From the NCBI RefSeq assembly GCF_012913485.1, contig NZ_CP051774.1, forward strand, positions 3,348,001-3,412,000: a DNA stretch of 64,000 bases. Reading direction: 5' to 3'. Position 1 is the first letter of the stretch; every line of letters starts with the position of its first letter. The translations under genes and the position numbers were made by a program. This document shows positions 16,974-25,988 of the stretch, in pieces. The stretch comes from Luteolibacter luteus (GTDB taxonomy: Bacteria > Verrucomicrobiota > Verrucomicrobiia > Verrucomicrobiales > Akkermansiaceae). Under the pieces are notes generated by a model. That model ran no database searches. It saw only the letters and a list, made by a program, of their open reading frames with translations, and was not told where the DNA came from.

Positions 16974-19292
16974 TCAGCGGAGAACACTCTCCGCTTCCTT
17001 CACCCATTCTCCGCCGCGGTAAACTTCGGATTCAAGTGTGAGGGCTGGCGACGGCATTGGTGCCGGGCTGCCATCGCAGGCGAAAATCCTCACTTCGATT
17101 CCTTGGGGATCCTTGCCGGGAAGTATGGGCAGGATCGCTGCGGCGATGCCGTCCGGCCCCTGGATATGGAGATCGCCCGCTTCGGTGAAATCGCCATTTC
17201 CATTCGCATCCACCGCAAGGAGGTCTCCGCTACGAGGGTCATAGTACTCAAGCCGCAGGTCCACCGGGGATCTCAAGCGGAAGGGAATTGAGACCGAGCC
17301 CTCCGGTAACGCGATCTCATGGAACAGCGAAACGCTGCGGAAGGGATTTGTCTCCAGCATGCTCGCATCAAGCACCACGCTGCGCTTGGCATCCGGCGTC
17401 CAATCCACCGTCCAGCAAGAAGCTTTGGTGGAAGTGCCACCGGCCGTTTCCCAGCGCACTTTCACCACGGCTTCCGTCACCTCGGGAGCGGCGGCGATTG
17501 AAATCCGAACTTGGGTTTCTCCGCCTCCGGCAAGGACTCGCGGCAGATCGACCGCGGCGGCCGGGCGGCCTGACTGGAGCTGGACTTCATCGCCTGATGC
17601 GGTGGCCCCGGGTCCTTCGATCACCAGCTTGCCGGCGGTTCCGGTGGCTGAGGAATTGAAGGCGACAAAGCGGGTTCGGGCCGACTGGCCCGGCAGGGCG
17701 ATGCTGGAGATCTCCAAGGGTTGAAGGTGGACCTCCGGTACCCCGGCGATGGGTGTGGGAGAGGTGGGTGCCTCGTTCAACACGCGCTCCTCGACCTCCG
17801 GCTTGAGCCAGCGCTTCTGGTAGTCCGGTAGATTCGTGGCAAGTTCGCGTGCGAGCTTGAACGTGGCGCGTGCGGCATCTTTCTCCCCGAGTTTCGCCAG
17901 CGCGAGGGCTCGCGAGACCTCCGCTTTCACCCGGCGGGAGTCCGGCAGTTCCGCATGATGGCGCAAGAAAGCTTCCAACTCGGCCAGCATCATACGGGCT
18001 CCCTCGATATTTCCGGCGGCGAAGTGCGCCTTGAAGAGGGCGAAGATCAAGGCCGGCTCGTGCAGGGTCCAGCCGAAGGCCTGTGTCAGGCGACGTGCTT
18101 CGCCATACATCGCGATCGCCTCCGCGGGCCGTTTCCGGTTCAAGAGGTAGTCGCCATACTCGCGATACAGGCTTGGTTCGCCGCGCTTATTTCCCTGCGC
18201 CCGCATCTTGCCCAGCAGCTTTCCGAATTCGGAATCGAGGCCGTCTTCGCCTTGGTCTGCCCGGGCGATCAGGCTATCGCGCCCGGAATAGACCGCCTCA
18301 AATTCCAGACCGGCTTCCAGCGTTCGCATCGCTTCAGCGTGCAGGACATCCAGCGCATCCTTGGAGTCCTGGAGCTCCAATTCCATCCTTGCGATCAAGC
18401 GGCTGGTTCCCTCGTCCAGATCGTCCCTCATCAAGGCCGCGACCTCTCGTGCTTCCCCCAGCAGTTGCTCGGATGGGCCTTCCCATTGGGAAAGATTCCG
18501 TAGCAGGTTGAGCTGCAGGTTGTGACGCATTGGCAGGAGATTGCGGTCGCCTTCGGTCTGCGCCAGCAGCTCGCGCTGGGCGGCGATGGCTTCGCGATCA
18601 TAGCCCAGGAAATCGAGGATCATTGCCCGGCTCGCAAGAAGCTTGGCGATATAGAAATGTTCGGGCTTGGGAAACTTCCGCCATTCGGTGCCCAAGGCCG
18701 CGGCGGCCTGATCAAGCAGCACGCGTGCTTCCTGCGAGCGGCCCATGATATCCAGTAGCTCAGCCTCGCGCTCAAGGACGCGCCAGCCCCAAGCTCGCAG
18801 CGCGGAAGGCATTTCCAGCACTTCGCCCACGGTGATCGACGGACCGTCGGAATGGATGGTAACCTTCTTGCCACGCAGGGTCTCGGCGGCGGCGCGATTC
18901 ATCTGCCAGGCTTGGCCTAGCCTGCCCTCAGCGCGGAGCCCGCGCTCGGCGTAGCCGAAATACTGCACCCGCCGGGCGGCGTCGCCGCGTGGTGCATCGT
19001 CCACCGGATAATCGTTCAGCTCCTCGATCATCTGGAGCGCGGCTTGTCCGGCTTCGATGATTTTTCCCTGCCGGTAGAGGTAAGGGAGGACATTGGTTCC
19101 TGCGGCGGTGGCGTAGTCCACGTTCCCAGCTTCCAAGGCGGAGCGGTAGCTGCGCTGCATGGCGTCCACCGCCTGCGGCAGGTCTCCGCGGGACTCGGCT
19201 TCCCGTCCTTCGCGGAACTCGTCGGCATAGTTCCCCGCGAAAGCATGGCACCAGGGAAGCAGGGCGAGGGACGCGAGGATGGAGAATCGCAT
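16974..19292 (-). CDS. Secreted TPR-repeat protein of unknown function
   Basis: 772 residues. A signal peptide (MRFSILASLALLPWCHAFAG) is followed by helical tetratricopeptide-like repeats over about residues 25-520 (for example EGREAESRGDLPQAVDAMQRSYRSA, broken here by family consensus positions, and YGDYLLNRKRPAEAIAMYGE). The last ~250 residues are beta-rich, with strands such as IRISIAAAPEVTEAVVKVRW reduced to short repeats and an acidic turn VDANGNGDFTEAGD resembling an EF-hand-like calcium loop. It is probably a periplasmic scaffold. The neighbours are the M60 peptidase and DUF1080 genes on the same strand but well separated. No enzyme motif was seen. Confidence 0.75.
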   Translation of the reverse strand: MRFSILASLALLPWCHAFAGNYADEFREGREAESRGDLPQAVDAMQRSYRSALEAGNVDYATAAGTNVLPYLYRQGKIIEAGQAALQMIEELNDYPVDDAPRGDAARRVQYFGYAERGLRAEGRLGQAWQMNRAAAETLRGKKVTIHSDGPSITVGEVLEMPSALRAWGWRVLEREAELLDIMGRSQEARVLLDQAAAALGTEWRKFPKPEHFYIAKLLASRAMILDFLGYDREAIAAQRELLAQTEGDRNLLPMRHNLQLNLLRNLSQWEGPSEQLLGEAREVAALMRDDLDEGTSRLIARMELELQDSKDALDVLHAEAMRTLEAGLEFEAVYSGRDSLIARADQGEDGLDSEFGKLLGKMRAQGNKRGEPSLYREYGDYLLNRKRPAEAIAMYGEARRLTQAFGWTLHEPALIFALFKAHFAAGNIEGARMMLAELEAFLRHHAELPDSRRVKAEVSRALALAKLGEKDAARATFKLARELATNLPDYQKRWLKPEVEERVLNEAPTSPTPIAGVPEVHLQPLEISSIALPGQSARTRFVAFNSSATGTAGKLVIEGPGATASGDEVQLQSGRPAAAVDLPRVLAGGGETQVRISIAAAPEVTEAVVKVRWETAGGTSTKASCWTVDWTPDAKRSVVLDASMLETNPFRSVSLFHEIALPEGSVSIPFRLRSPVDLRLEYYDPRSGDLLAVDANGNGDFTEAGDLHIQGPDGIAAAILPILPGKDPQGIEVRIFACDGSPAPMPSPALTLESEVYRGGEWVKEAESVLR

Positions 19293-19367
19293 GGCTGGCC
19301 GGAAGCTAGGGCCCGCCAGTCATAGGTCTATGCCCTCTCTGTGAAGATATCGGGAAATCATCTTCCG

Positions 19368-20045
19368 CTATTCCAGCTCCATGATCCGTGCGTTCCGGAT
19401 CTCCACGAAGCTTCCGCCGCGGCTTAGTTCCTGAAAACCAATGCGGCCTTTCCGCGGGCGCTCGGCCAGGGGCTTGGCATCGGTTCCATCGTGGCGTTTC
19501 ACGGTTTCCTTCTGCTCATCCAGATCGAGGTCGAGGATCGTCTCGCCGTTCAAGACCACGGTCACTTTGGATCCCTTGAGGGTGATCTTGTAGCTATTCC
19601 ACTCGGTGGGCTTGTAGACTTGTTTCTTCGGAGCCACTGCCCGGTAGAGACCGCCGGTGAGTTCGGACTCCTTGGCTTGGGGATTGTAGCGGACATCCGC
19701 CATCTGGAGCTCGATGCCATCGAAGGCGGGATCTCCCGCCGCCGGGAAACGTAGGCCGCAGCCGCTGTTTCCCTGCTCCCCGAGCTTCCATTCGTATTCC
19801 AGGACGAAGTCGCCGTATTCTTTGTCGCTCATTAGCCAAGTGCCGCGGGGATCACTGCCGTAGAGGACGCCGTCCTTCACCTTCCAGACCACGCCGGGAT
19901 CCGCGGGGTTCTTCACATCGTCCCATTTCCGGACGCTCCAACCCTCGGGAACGCCGTCTTTCGGGAAGAGCGGCTGGAATTCCGCTGCCTGCAGGGTGAG
20001 CGAGTGGCAAACCAGAATTATCGCCGCAGATAAAGAAGGAGACAT
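19368..20045 (-). CDS. DUF1080 / 3-keto-disaccharide hydrolase-domain secreted protein
   Basis: 225 residues. A signal peptide ends near LTLQAAEF. The rest is one concanavalin-like DUF1080 domain: FQPLFPKDGVPEGWSVR, GVVWKVKDGVLYGS, WLMSDKEYGDFVLEYEWKL, GNSGCGLRFPA, GIELQMADVRYN, EWNSYKITLKGSKVTVVLNG and GRIGFQELS. The domain is abundant in Verrucomicrobia and Planctomycetes; some members hydrolyse 3-keto-glycosides, others only bind sugar. It is likely periplasmic. The gene stands alone between the TPR gene and the SGNH hydrolase gene. Confidence 0.9.
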   Translation of the reverse strand: MSPSLSAAIILVCHSLTLQAAEFQPLFPKDGVPEGWSVRKWDDVKNPADPGVVWKVKDGVLYGSDPRGTWLMSDKEYGDFVLEYEWKLGEQGNSGCGLRFPAAGDPAFDGIELQMADVRYNPQAKESELTGGLYRAVAPKKQVYKPTEWNSYKITLKGSKVTVVLNGETILDLDLDEQKETVKRHDGTDAKPLAERPRKGRIGFQELSRGGSFVEIRNARIMELE

Positions 20046-20112
20046 ATCCCAAGGCTAGCTTCCGTATCCAAGCGGACGCGAGGAGAATCACGGTTGTCCT
20101 GATCCATGTCCC

Positions 20113-21120
20113 TCAAGGGAGCTTCTCCAACATCACGGCTTCAATTTTCTTGGCCAAGCGTTGGAAACCGTTCGAGGTCGGGTGGAGTTCGTTCGCCCAA
20201 TCGTCTTTGTAGTTTGCCCCATTGCGCAGGGTTTTCCGCAGATCGATGTAGTAGACCTTCGAATGGTCCGCGGCGACCTTCTTCAGCGCGGCGTTGAAGG
20301 CGTCGAGCACCTTCACCATGATTTCGATACCTTCGGCAGGGTCCGTACGCCGCTTCTGGACCAAGGCCGGTTTCAGCCACGGCCCTGAGAAGTTGAAGCC
20401 AAGGAAACTCACGTCACGACCGTCCGGCACAGCATAGTCATAACCATGAAGGAAGATCGGGAGGCCCGGCTTTACCTTGCGTACGGCGCTGATGAGATCC
20501 TTGAGGGCCTTCGCGAAATAGATGCCAAAGATAAAATCGAGGGTTTCCTTCCGGATCACAGGCTGTCCCCATGTCTTGTGATTGAGATAGCTCGCCAGTT
20601 CCACTCCGGCGAGGTCGTTGCCCCCACCGGAGAAGAAGAAGGCGTCCGCATTCTTGTCCAGAATAGCCTTTAAGGTCTTTTCGAGCTGTGGAGGCAAAGC
20701 CGGCTTCATGCCGGTCCCCTTGCCCGAGGTATCGGTGCCGTAGACCATGTTCTCCATGGTATCTCCCGCCTTGCTGACGCGATAGACATTGATCCGGCCC
20801 GAGCTTTGCAAATGTCCGAGAAGGTCTTTTCCTCCGAGGAAGGCCGGCTTATAGTCGAACCAGGAATCACCTTCGGCAACCACGACAAATTGCCGCAGCG
20901 CCGTGCGCCCCTCCGCGGCCATCATCACGGGCGCCTTCTTGCGGTCCTTGAAGCCGGCATTGGAACAAGCCTCGTATTCGGCCTGCTGGGCCGCATTGAG
21001 CGTGGCGGGTTTGGTCGAGGCGGTCCTAGCGGCAGCTTTCTTTACGGAAGGCTTCGCCGTGGTCCGCTTGGTCGTGGCTTTTCGGGCCGGACGTTTGGCG
21101 GCTGTCTTTTTTGCGGGCAT
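20113..21120 (-). CDS. SGNH/GDSL-type hydrolase with a histone-H1-like basic N-terminal tail
   Basis: 335 residues. Residues 1-45 are Lys/Ala/Thr-rich with AAKRPARKATTKRTTAK and SVKKAAARTASTKPA repeats like bacterial histone-H1 tails. From about residue 75 an SGNH hydrolase fold appears: VVAEGDSWFDY (block I, Ser), a Gly-containing block II, FFFSGGGNDLAG (block III, Asn) and DDWANELHPTSNGF (block V, Asp and His). Such enzymes are esterases, lipases or acyltransferases. There is no signal peptide, and the basic tail suggests nucleic-acid or polyanion binding. The gene is divergent from the subtilase at 21258 with 137 bases between them. The substrate is unknown. Confidence 0.82.
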   Translation of the reverse strand: MPAKKTAAKRPARKATTKRTTAKPSVKKAAARTASTKPATLNAAQQAEYEACSNAGFKDRKKAPVMMAAEGRTALRQFVVVAEGDSWFDYKPAFLGGKDLLGHLQSSGRINVYRVSKAGDTMENMVYGTDTSGKGTGMKPALPPQLEKTLKAILDKNADAFFFSGGGNDLAGVELASYLNHKTWGQPVIRKETLDFIFGIYFAKALKDLISAVRKVKPGLPIFLHGYDYAVPDGRDVSFLGFNFSGPWLKPALVQKRRTDPAEGIEIMVKVLDAFNAALKKVAADHSKVYYIDLRKTLRNGANYKDDWANELHPTSNGFQRLAKKIEAVMLEKLP

Positions 21121-21153
21121 GGGAGGGGAGGGTTATAGGAGGGAAAGTGAATT

Positions 21154-21172
21154 ATCCATGGATGATATCCAT
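21154..21172. promoter_or_regulatory. Overlapping palindromes ATCCAT/ATGGAT between divergent genes
   Basis: Three half-sites overlap: ATCCAT (21154-21159), ATGGAT (21158-21163) and ATCCAT (21167-21172). They make ATCCATGGAT plus ATGGATgatATCCAT. They sit in the AT-rich 137-base gap between the SGNH hydrolase and subtilase starts and could be a shared operator. Confidence 0.35.
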
Positions 21173-21257
21173 TTCGATCAATGTATCTATTGGGGTCATT
21201 TGCATGCTGTGTCGAGAAAGTCTTCGACATATCGATTGAATTTATCATGATAGCACG

Positions 21258-22844
21258 ATGGCGGAAGACCTAACCTCCTATGTCTTGCTTCCGATGCGTG
21301 GCCTCCGTGTGGACCCGAGCGGTGCCTCGGCGTCTCTTTCGCAACTTTTCCATCACCTCCGGGCCGGAGTGAAGAAGGTCGATCTGAAAAGCCTGACGAA
21401 ACCGGGAGGGGCGGAAGCGGCCTTGAGGAGTCTTTCGCTGCCGACGCTGCGGCTTCCGGATGACACCATCAGGGCGGCGAGCGATCTCGCGATGCGCTGT
21501 CTGGATGCGGTGAGCGAAAACGGGGCGAAGCTCGTCCAGCTTTCGGAAGAAGCGGCGCAGGCTCTCAGGCGCTCGCAGCCGGGGATGCGTCTGGCGCCAG
21601 TCCTCTACTATCGGACGGCGGAGGCCCCTTTGCCGCGGGTGGAGGTCCAAGCGAGAACTTCGGCTGCGGGTCCGGCAGTGAAAGCGAAAATCACGGTGCT
21701 CTCAAAGGACGGGAAGAGTCCCTTCACGGGGCTTCGGGTCATCGCATTCACCGACTTCGCGGGCCGTGCGGGAGAGGAGGCCTTCACCAATTCGAATGGG
21801 GAAGCAAAGTTTTCCAGCCTCAAGACAGGGGAAAAAATAGAACGGTTGTACGTCGAGCCGCCGGCGAGCGGGTATCACGGCGGATTCAAGAAAGGGCTGA
21901 TCCTGAAAGCGGACAATCTTGTCTCCCTTCTCCCCATTGATTTCTCCCTGGCCGATGGGGTTCGCCACTATTACGGCGGCCAAGCAAAGAGCTCCGATGG
22001 CGAAGGAGTGAAGATCGCGGTCGTCGATACCGGCATCGATCGCAATCATCCCGATCTGATTGTGAAGGCGGGTGCCTGTACGGTTACGGGTGAGGATCCG
22101 AAGGAATGGGGTCCCTTGGGAGGCCCGCATGGCACCCATGTGGCGGGGATCATCGGAGGCCGCGGAAAGGTGAAGGGGGTCGCGCCGGCTTCCGAGATTT
22201 TGAGCTACCGGGTTTTTCGGCAACAACCAGGAGTGCCTTCGGCGAATTTCGCGATCTCCAAGGCGATCGACCAAGCCGTGCAAGCCGGATGCCACTTGAT
22301 CAACCTGAGCTTGAAGCATGATTCCGAACCGGGAGACCCGCCCCTGATCGACGATGTGATCCGGGCCGCCTTGGAAGACGCGCGCGATCAAGGGGTGGTG
22401 GTGATCGCAGCGACGGGTAACGACGGTCGGCAACGGGTTTCGTTCCCGGCGTTGGACGCGGCTTCGATCGCGGTCTCGGCTTTGGGAAGGAAAGGGACCT
22501 ATCCGGCCGGGAGCCAAGGTCCGGCGGATGAGATGGCACCCTATAGCAAGGATAAGAAAACCTTCGTCGCGGCTTTTTCAAACATCGGGCCGGAAGTGGA
22601 TGTCATCGCTCCGGGTGTGGAGATCATTTCGACGGTTCCCGGGGGCTACGCCCCGATGAGCGGCACCTCCATGGCGACGCCCGCTGTAACCGGCTTGGCC
22701 GCGCGCTTGCTGTCCCGCAATCCCTCGATCCGCGACATGGACGCAGGGCCGGAACGGGCCGACGCAATCACCCGGATGGTCCTTGCCAGTTGCCAGAGCC
22801 TTGGTTTCAGGGCACAATTCCAAGGAGATGGAATCCCGCTCTGA
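21258..22844 (+). CDS. Subtilisin-like serine peptidase (S8), apparently not secreted
   Basis: 528 residues. The C-terminal ~280 residues are an S8 domain with the full triad: Asp about 257 (VVDTGIDRNHPD), His about 291 (HGTHVAGIIGG), Asn in VIAATGNDG and Ser about 471 (SGTSMATPAVTG). The first ~240 residues are not a normal I9 propeptide: a helical region with EEAAQALRRSQPGMRLAPV is followed by a carboxypeptidase-regulatory-like beta domain (KITVLSKDGKSPFTGLRVIAF). No signal peptide is visible, so it may act in the cytoplasm or leave by another route. The last 17 bases overlap the next small gene, which looks like a detached propeptide. It is divergent from the SGNH hydrolase gene. Confidence 0.9.
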   Translation: MAEDLTSYVLLPMRGLRVDPSGASASLSQLFHHLRAGVKKVDLKSLTKPGGAEAALRSLSLPTLRLPDDTIRAASDLAMRCLDAVSENGAKLVQLSEEAAQALRRSQPGMRLAPVLYYRTAEAPLPRVEVQARTSAAGPAVKAKITVLSKDGKSPFTGLRVIAFTDFAGRAGEEAFTNSNGEAKFSSLKTGEKIERLYVEPPASGYHGGFKKGLILKADNLVSLLPIDFSLADGVRHYYGGQAKSSDGEGVKIAVVDTGIDRNHPDLIVKAGACTVTGEDPKEWGPLGGPHGTHVAGIIGGRGKVKGVAPASEILSYRVFRQQPGVPSANFAISKAIDQAVQAGCHLINLSLKHDSEPGDPPLIDDVIRAALEDARDQGVVVIAATGNDGRQRVSFPALDAASIAVSALGRKGTYPAGSQGPADEMAPYSKDKKTFVAAFSNIGPEVDVIAPGVEIISTVPGGYAPMSGTSMATPAVTGLAARLLSRNPSIRDMDAGPERADAITRMVLASCQSLGFRAQFQGDGIPL

Positions 22845-23100
22845 AGGCAAACCTCCCCGTTTGATCGTCCGCTATCGCGGCAAGGGAGCTGCGCCGTTGG
22901 AGCAGGCTCAGGAAGAGATTGCCAAGCGCGGCCTGCAGGTCGTGGACCGTTCCTCCCGCATGCTTTTGCTGGAGGATTCCGGCACGGTCTCTTCGGCGGA
23001 AAGCCTGAAGAGGGCTTTGCCGGAGTGGAGCGTGAGCGAGGAGATCCATTATTCCATCCCTGATCCGACGCCTCGGGTAAAGGGGCCGGGGAAGTCCTGA
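22828..23100 (+). CDS. Small propeptide/inhibitor-like protein following the subtilase
   Basis: 90 residues from the ATG at 22828, which directly follows an AAGGAG stretch; the frame is open back to 22783. It overlaps the subtilase end by 17 bases, so translational coupling is likely. The pattern RLIVRYRGKGAAPLEQAQEE, GLQVVDRSSRMLLLED and SLKRALPEWSVSEEI has the strand-helix-strand-strand-helix-strand order of inhibitor I9 (subtilisin propeptide) domains, and the missing propeptide of the protease next door fits. It could fold or inhibit the protease in trans. The similarity is by pattern only. Confidence 0.65.
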   Translation: MESRSEGKPPRLIVRYRGKGAAPLEQAQEEIAKRGLQVVDRSSRMLLLEDSGTVSSAESLKRALPEWSVSEEIHYSIPDPTPRVKGPGKS

Positions 23101-23237
23101 GGGGTGCGAAAACCTTGGGGTCCAAGGGAATCCGGGAGGGGGGAGGCTGGTCGGACGGGGGTGATTTCACCGCAAATTCCCGCATCTCCCCGGTGGTTGA
23201 CCCCCTGCGGGGTCGCTGCTAGCGTCCGCGCCCGCCA

Positions 23238-25985
23238 ATGAGCACTGAATCCCAATATAAAGACACGCTGCTGCTTCCGCAGACGAGTTTCCCCATGCGC
23301 GGGGACCTCGTCGACAACGAGCCGAAGCGTCTCGCGATTTGGGAGAAGCAGGGCCTCTATCAACGCATTCTCGAGCGCCGCCGTGCCCAGAAGGCGCCGA
23401 CCTTCATCCTTCATGACGGCCCGCCCTTCGCGAATGGCGACGTGCACATGGGCACCGCACTGAACAAGGTGCTCAAGGACCTGGTGGTGAAGTCGAAGAC
23501 GATGGCCGGGTTCACCGCGCCCTTCGTCCCGGGTTGGGACTGCCATGGCCTGCCGATCGAGTTCAAGGTGGTGAAGCAGGCGACCGGCCTGGAGCCTGCC
23601 GAAATCCGCCGCCGTTGCACCGAGTTCGCGGAGAAGTTCATCGATATCCAGCGCGGTTCGTTCCGCCGTCTTGGCGTCTTCGGCGATTGGGAGAATCCCT
23701 ACCTGACCATGGCCCCCGGCTATGAGGCGGAGATCCTGCGCGTCTTCGCGAAGCTCGTGGAGAGCGGTGCGGTCTATCAATCGAAGAAGCCGGTCCAGTG
23801 GTCCTACGGTGCCCATACCGCCTTGGCCGAGGCCGAGGTGGAGTATCAGGACAAGGAAAGCCCGGCGATCTTCGTGAAGTTCCCGCTGACGCCGGAGTCT
23901 TCCTCGAAGCTGGGCATCGGCAATGCGTCGATCGCGATCTGGACGACCACCCCGTGGACGCTGCCTGCCAACCTTGGCGTGGCGGTGCACCCGGAGTTCA
24001 CCTACGAAGTCTGCCAGTTCGAAGGCAGCAACCGCCGGGAAATCCTGATCGTGGTGAAGGAACTCGTCGCCGAACTGGAGACGAAGTCCGGGATGCGTCG
24101 TACTTCCGTGCTGAAGACGGTGAAGGGCCGCGAGCTCGAACACCTCGAGGCGCGCCATCCTTTCCTCGACCGCACCTCGAAGATTATCCTCGGCCAGTTC
24201 GTCACCACGGACACCGGTACCGGCGCGGTTCACATCGCCCCCGGCCACGGTGCGGATGACTACGTCGTGGGCCAGCAATATGGCCTGGGCGTGCTTTCGC
24301 CGGTGGATGACGATGGCAATTTCACCGCCGAGGTCGGCCTGCCGGACCTCGTGGGCAAGCACGTCTTCAAATCGAACGAGCCGATCGTCGAGCTGCTTGA
24401 AGAGAAGGGCGTGCTGCTGGCCCGTGAAGTCTATCGCCACAGCTACCCTCACTGCTGGCGCTCGAAGACGCCAATCATCTTCCGTGCGGTGGAGCAGTTC
24501 TTCATCTCGCTGGAAAACCTGCGGGGCAAGGCGCTGGATGCCATCGACAAGGTCGAGTGGCTACCTGCGTGGGGCCGGAACCGCATCTACGGGACCGTCG
24601 AGTCCCGCCCGGACTGGTGCATCTCCCGCCAGCGCACCTGGGGCGTGCCGCTGCCGGTATTCTTCGATGCCGACAACAAGGCGATCCTTTCCTCCGAGAT
24701 CGCCTGCAAGGTGGCCGACATGGTGGAAGAGCACGGCACCAACATCTGGTTCGAACTTTCCGATGAAGAACTCATCGCGAAGCTCGGCCTGCCTGCAGGC
24801 GTGAAGAAGTGCCGCGACACGCTGGACGTGTGGATCGACTCCGGTTGCTCGCATGTGGCCGTGCTCGAGAAGCATCCCGAGCTGCACGCGCCTGCCGATC
24901 TTTACCTCGAAGCGACCGACCAGCACCGCGGGTGGTTCCAGAGCTCGCTCATGATGAGCGTGGCCTGGCGTGACGCCGCGCCTTACAAGGCCGTGCTGAC
25001 CCACGGTTTCGTGGTGGACAAGGACAAGAAGGGCAAGCTCTCCAAGTCCGAAGGCAGCTCGGGCAAGCCGATCGACGCCGCCTTCTTCTATAACAAGTAC
25101 GGCGCGGACATCGTGCGTCTGTGGGTATCCTCGGTGGACTGGCAGAGCGAAGTGCCTTTCGGCGAAGACCTCTTCAAGCAGGTGGCCGAGCCGTATCGCC
25201 GGCTGCGCAACACCCTGCGCATCCTGCTGGGCAACCTCGACGGCTTCGATCCGGAGATGGATCGCGTGGCGGCGAGTCACATGCCGGTGCTCGACCAATG
25301 GATCCTGGAGCGTCTCAATGCCGTGGTGGCCGAGTGCCGCAAGGCCTACGACCAGTATGAATTCCGCAAGGTCTTCAACTCGCTCAACCAGTTCTGTTCG
25401 ACCGACCTTTCCGCGATCTACATCGATGCGACGAAGGACCGGATGTATTGCGACGCGAGGAACTCGGTGCGCCGTCGTGCGAGCCAGACCGCGATGTACG
25501 ATGTCTTCAACGCGCTGGCAAAGCTGCTTGCGCCGATCCTTGCTTACACTGCGGATGAGGCATGGGAGCATGCGAACTTCACCGAAGGCAGTATCCATGA
25601 ACAGGACTTCCCCGAGCCGGATTCGGCATTTGCCTCCGGTGTGGCCACGGCGAAGGTGAACCGCCTGCTGGAAATCAAGCGCACGGTGCAGACCGCGATC
25701 GAGGAGCAGATCCAAGCGAAGTCCTTTGCGAAGAACAACGAGGCCGCCGTCACCCTGGTGGTCCCGGAGAAGGAGGCGGTGTACGACCTGCTGCGCGATC
25801 GCCAGTTCGCGACGGAGTTCTTCATCATCGCCGATCTGGACGTGTCTGCCGGTCCGGCGCTTTCCGCGAAGGCGGCGAAGACGAAGCACCACATGTGTCC
25901 GCGTTGCCGGCGTTACGAGCCGCTCGGCGAGTCCGGCGTCTGTGCCCGCTGCGAGTCCGTGGTCCAGACCGTTTCCCACGCCTGA
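23238..25985 (+). CDS. ileS: Isoleucyl-tRNA synthetase
   Basis: 915 residues, normal length. Class I synthetase signatures: PPFANGDVHMG (HIGH box, about residues 62-72), WDCHGLPIEFKV, the editing domain around TTTPWTLPANLGV and GTGAVHIAPGHGADDY, DVWIDSG, and KLSKSEG (KMSKS box, about residue 600). The C-terminus has a zinc knuckle, CPRCRRYEP with CARCESV. It charges tRNA-Ile with isoleucine and edits valine. It is followed three bases later by lspA, a common pairing, and both are probably cotranscribed. Confidence 0.97.
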   Translation: MSTESQYKDTLLLPQTSFPMRGDLVDNEPKRLAIWEKQGLYQRILERRRAQKAPTFILHDGPPFANGDVHMGTALNKVLKDLVVKSKTMAGFTAPFVPGWDCHGLPIEFKVVKQATGLEPAEIRRRCTEFAEKFIDIQRGSFRRLGVFGDWENPYLTMAPGYEAEILRVFAKLVESGAVYQSKKPVQWSYGAHTALAEAEVEYQDKESPAIFVKFPLTPESSSKLGIGNASIAIWTTTPWTLPANLGVAVHPEFTYEVCQFEGSNRREILIVVKELVAELETKSGMRRTSVLKTVKGRELEHLEARHPFLDRTSKIILGQFVTTDTGTGAVHIAPGHGADDYVVGQQYGLGVLSPVDDDGNFTAEVGLPDLVGKHVFKSNEPIVELLEEKGVLLAREVYRHSYPHCWRSKTPIIFRAVEQFFISLENLRGKALDAIDKVEWLPAWGRNRIYGTVESRPDWCISRQRTWGVPLPVFFDADNKAILSSEIACKVADMVEEHGTNIWFELSDEELIAKLGLPAGVKKCRDTLDVWIDSGCSHVAVLEKHPELHAPADLYLEATDQHRGWFQSSLMMSVAWRDAAPYKAVLTHGFVVDKDKKGKLSKSEGSSGKPIDAAFFYNKYGADIVRLWVSSVDWQSEVPFGEDLFKQVAEPYRRLRNTLRILLGNLDGFDPEMDRVAASHMPVLDQWILERLNAVVAECRKAYDQYEFRKVFNSLNQFCSTDLSAIYIDATKDRMYCDARNSVRRRASQTAMYDVFNALAKLLAPILAYTADEAWEHANFTEGSIHEQDFPEPDSAFASGVATAKVNRLLEIKRTVQTAIEEQIQAKSFAKNNEAAVTLVVPEKEAVYDLLRDRQFATEFFIIADLDVSAGPALSAKAAKTKHHMCPRCRRYEPLGESGVCARCESVVQTVSHA

Positions 25986-25988
25986 TTC

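Noticed and set aside
23113-23127. CCTTGG/CCAAGG hairpin before ileS as a terminator or T-box
   Set aside because: Only 6-base arms, no T-run and no T-box sequence; too weak to call.
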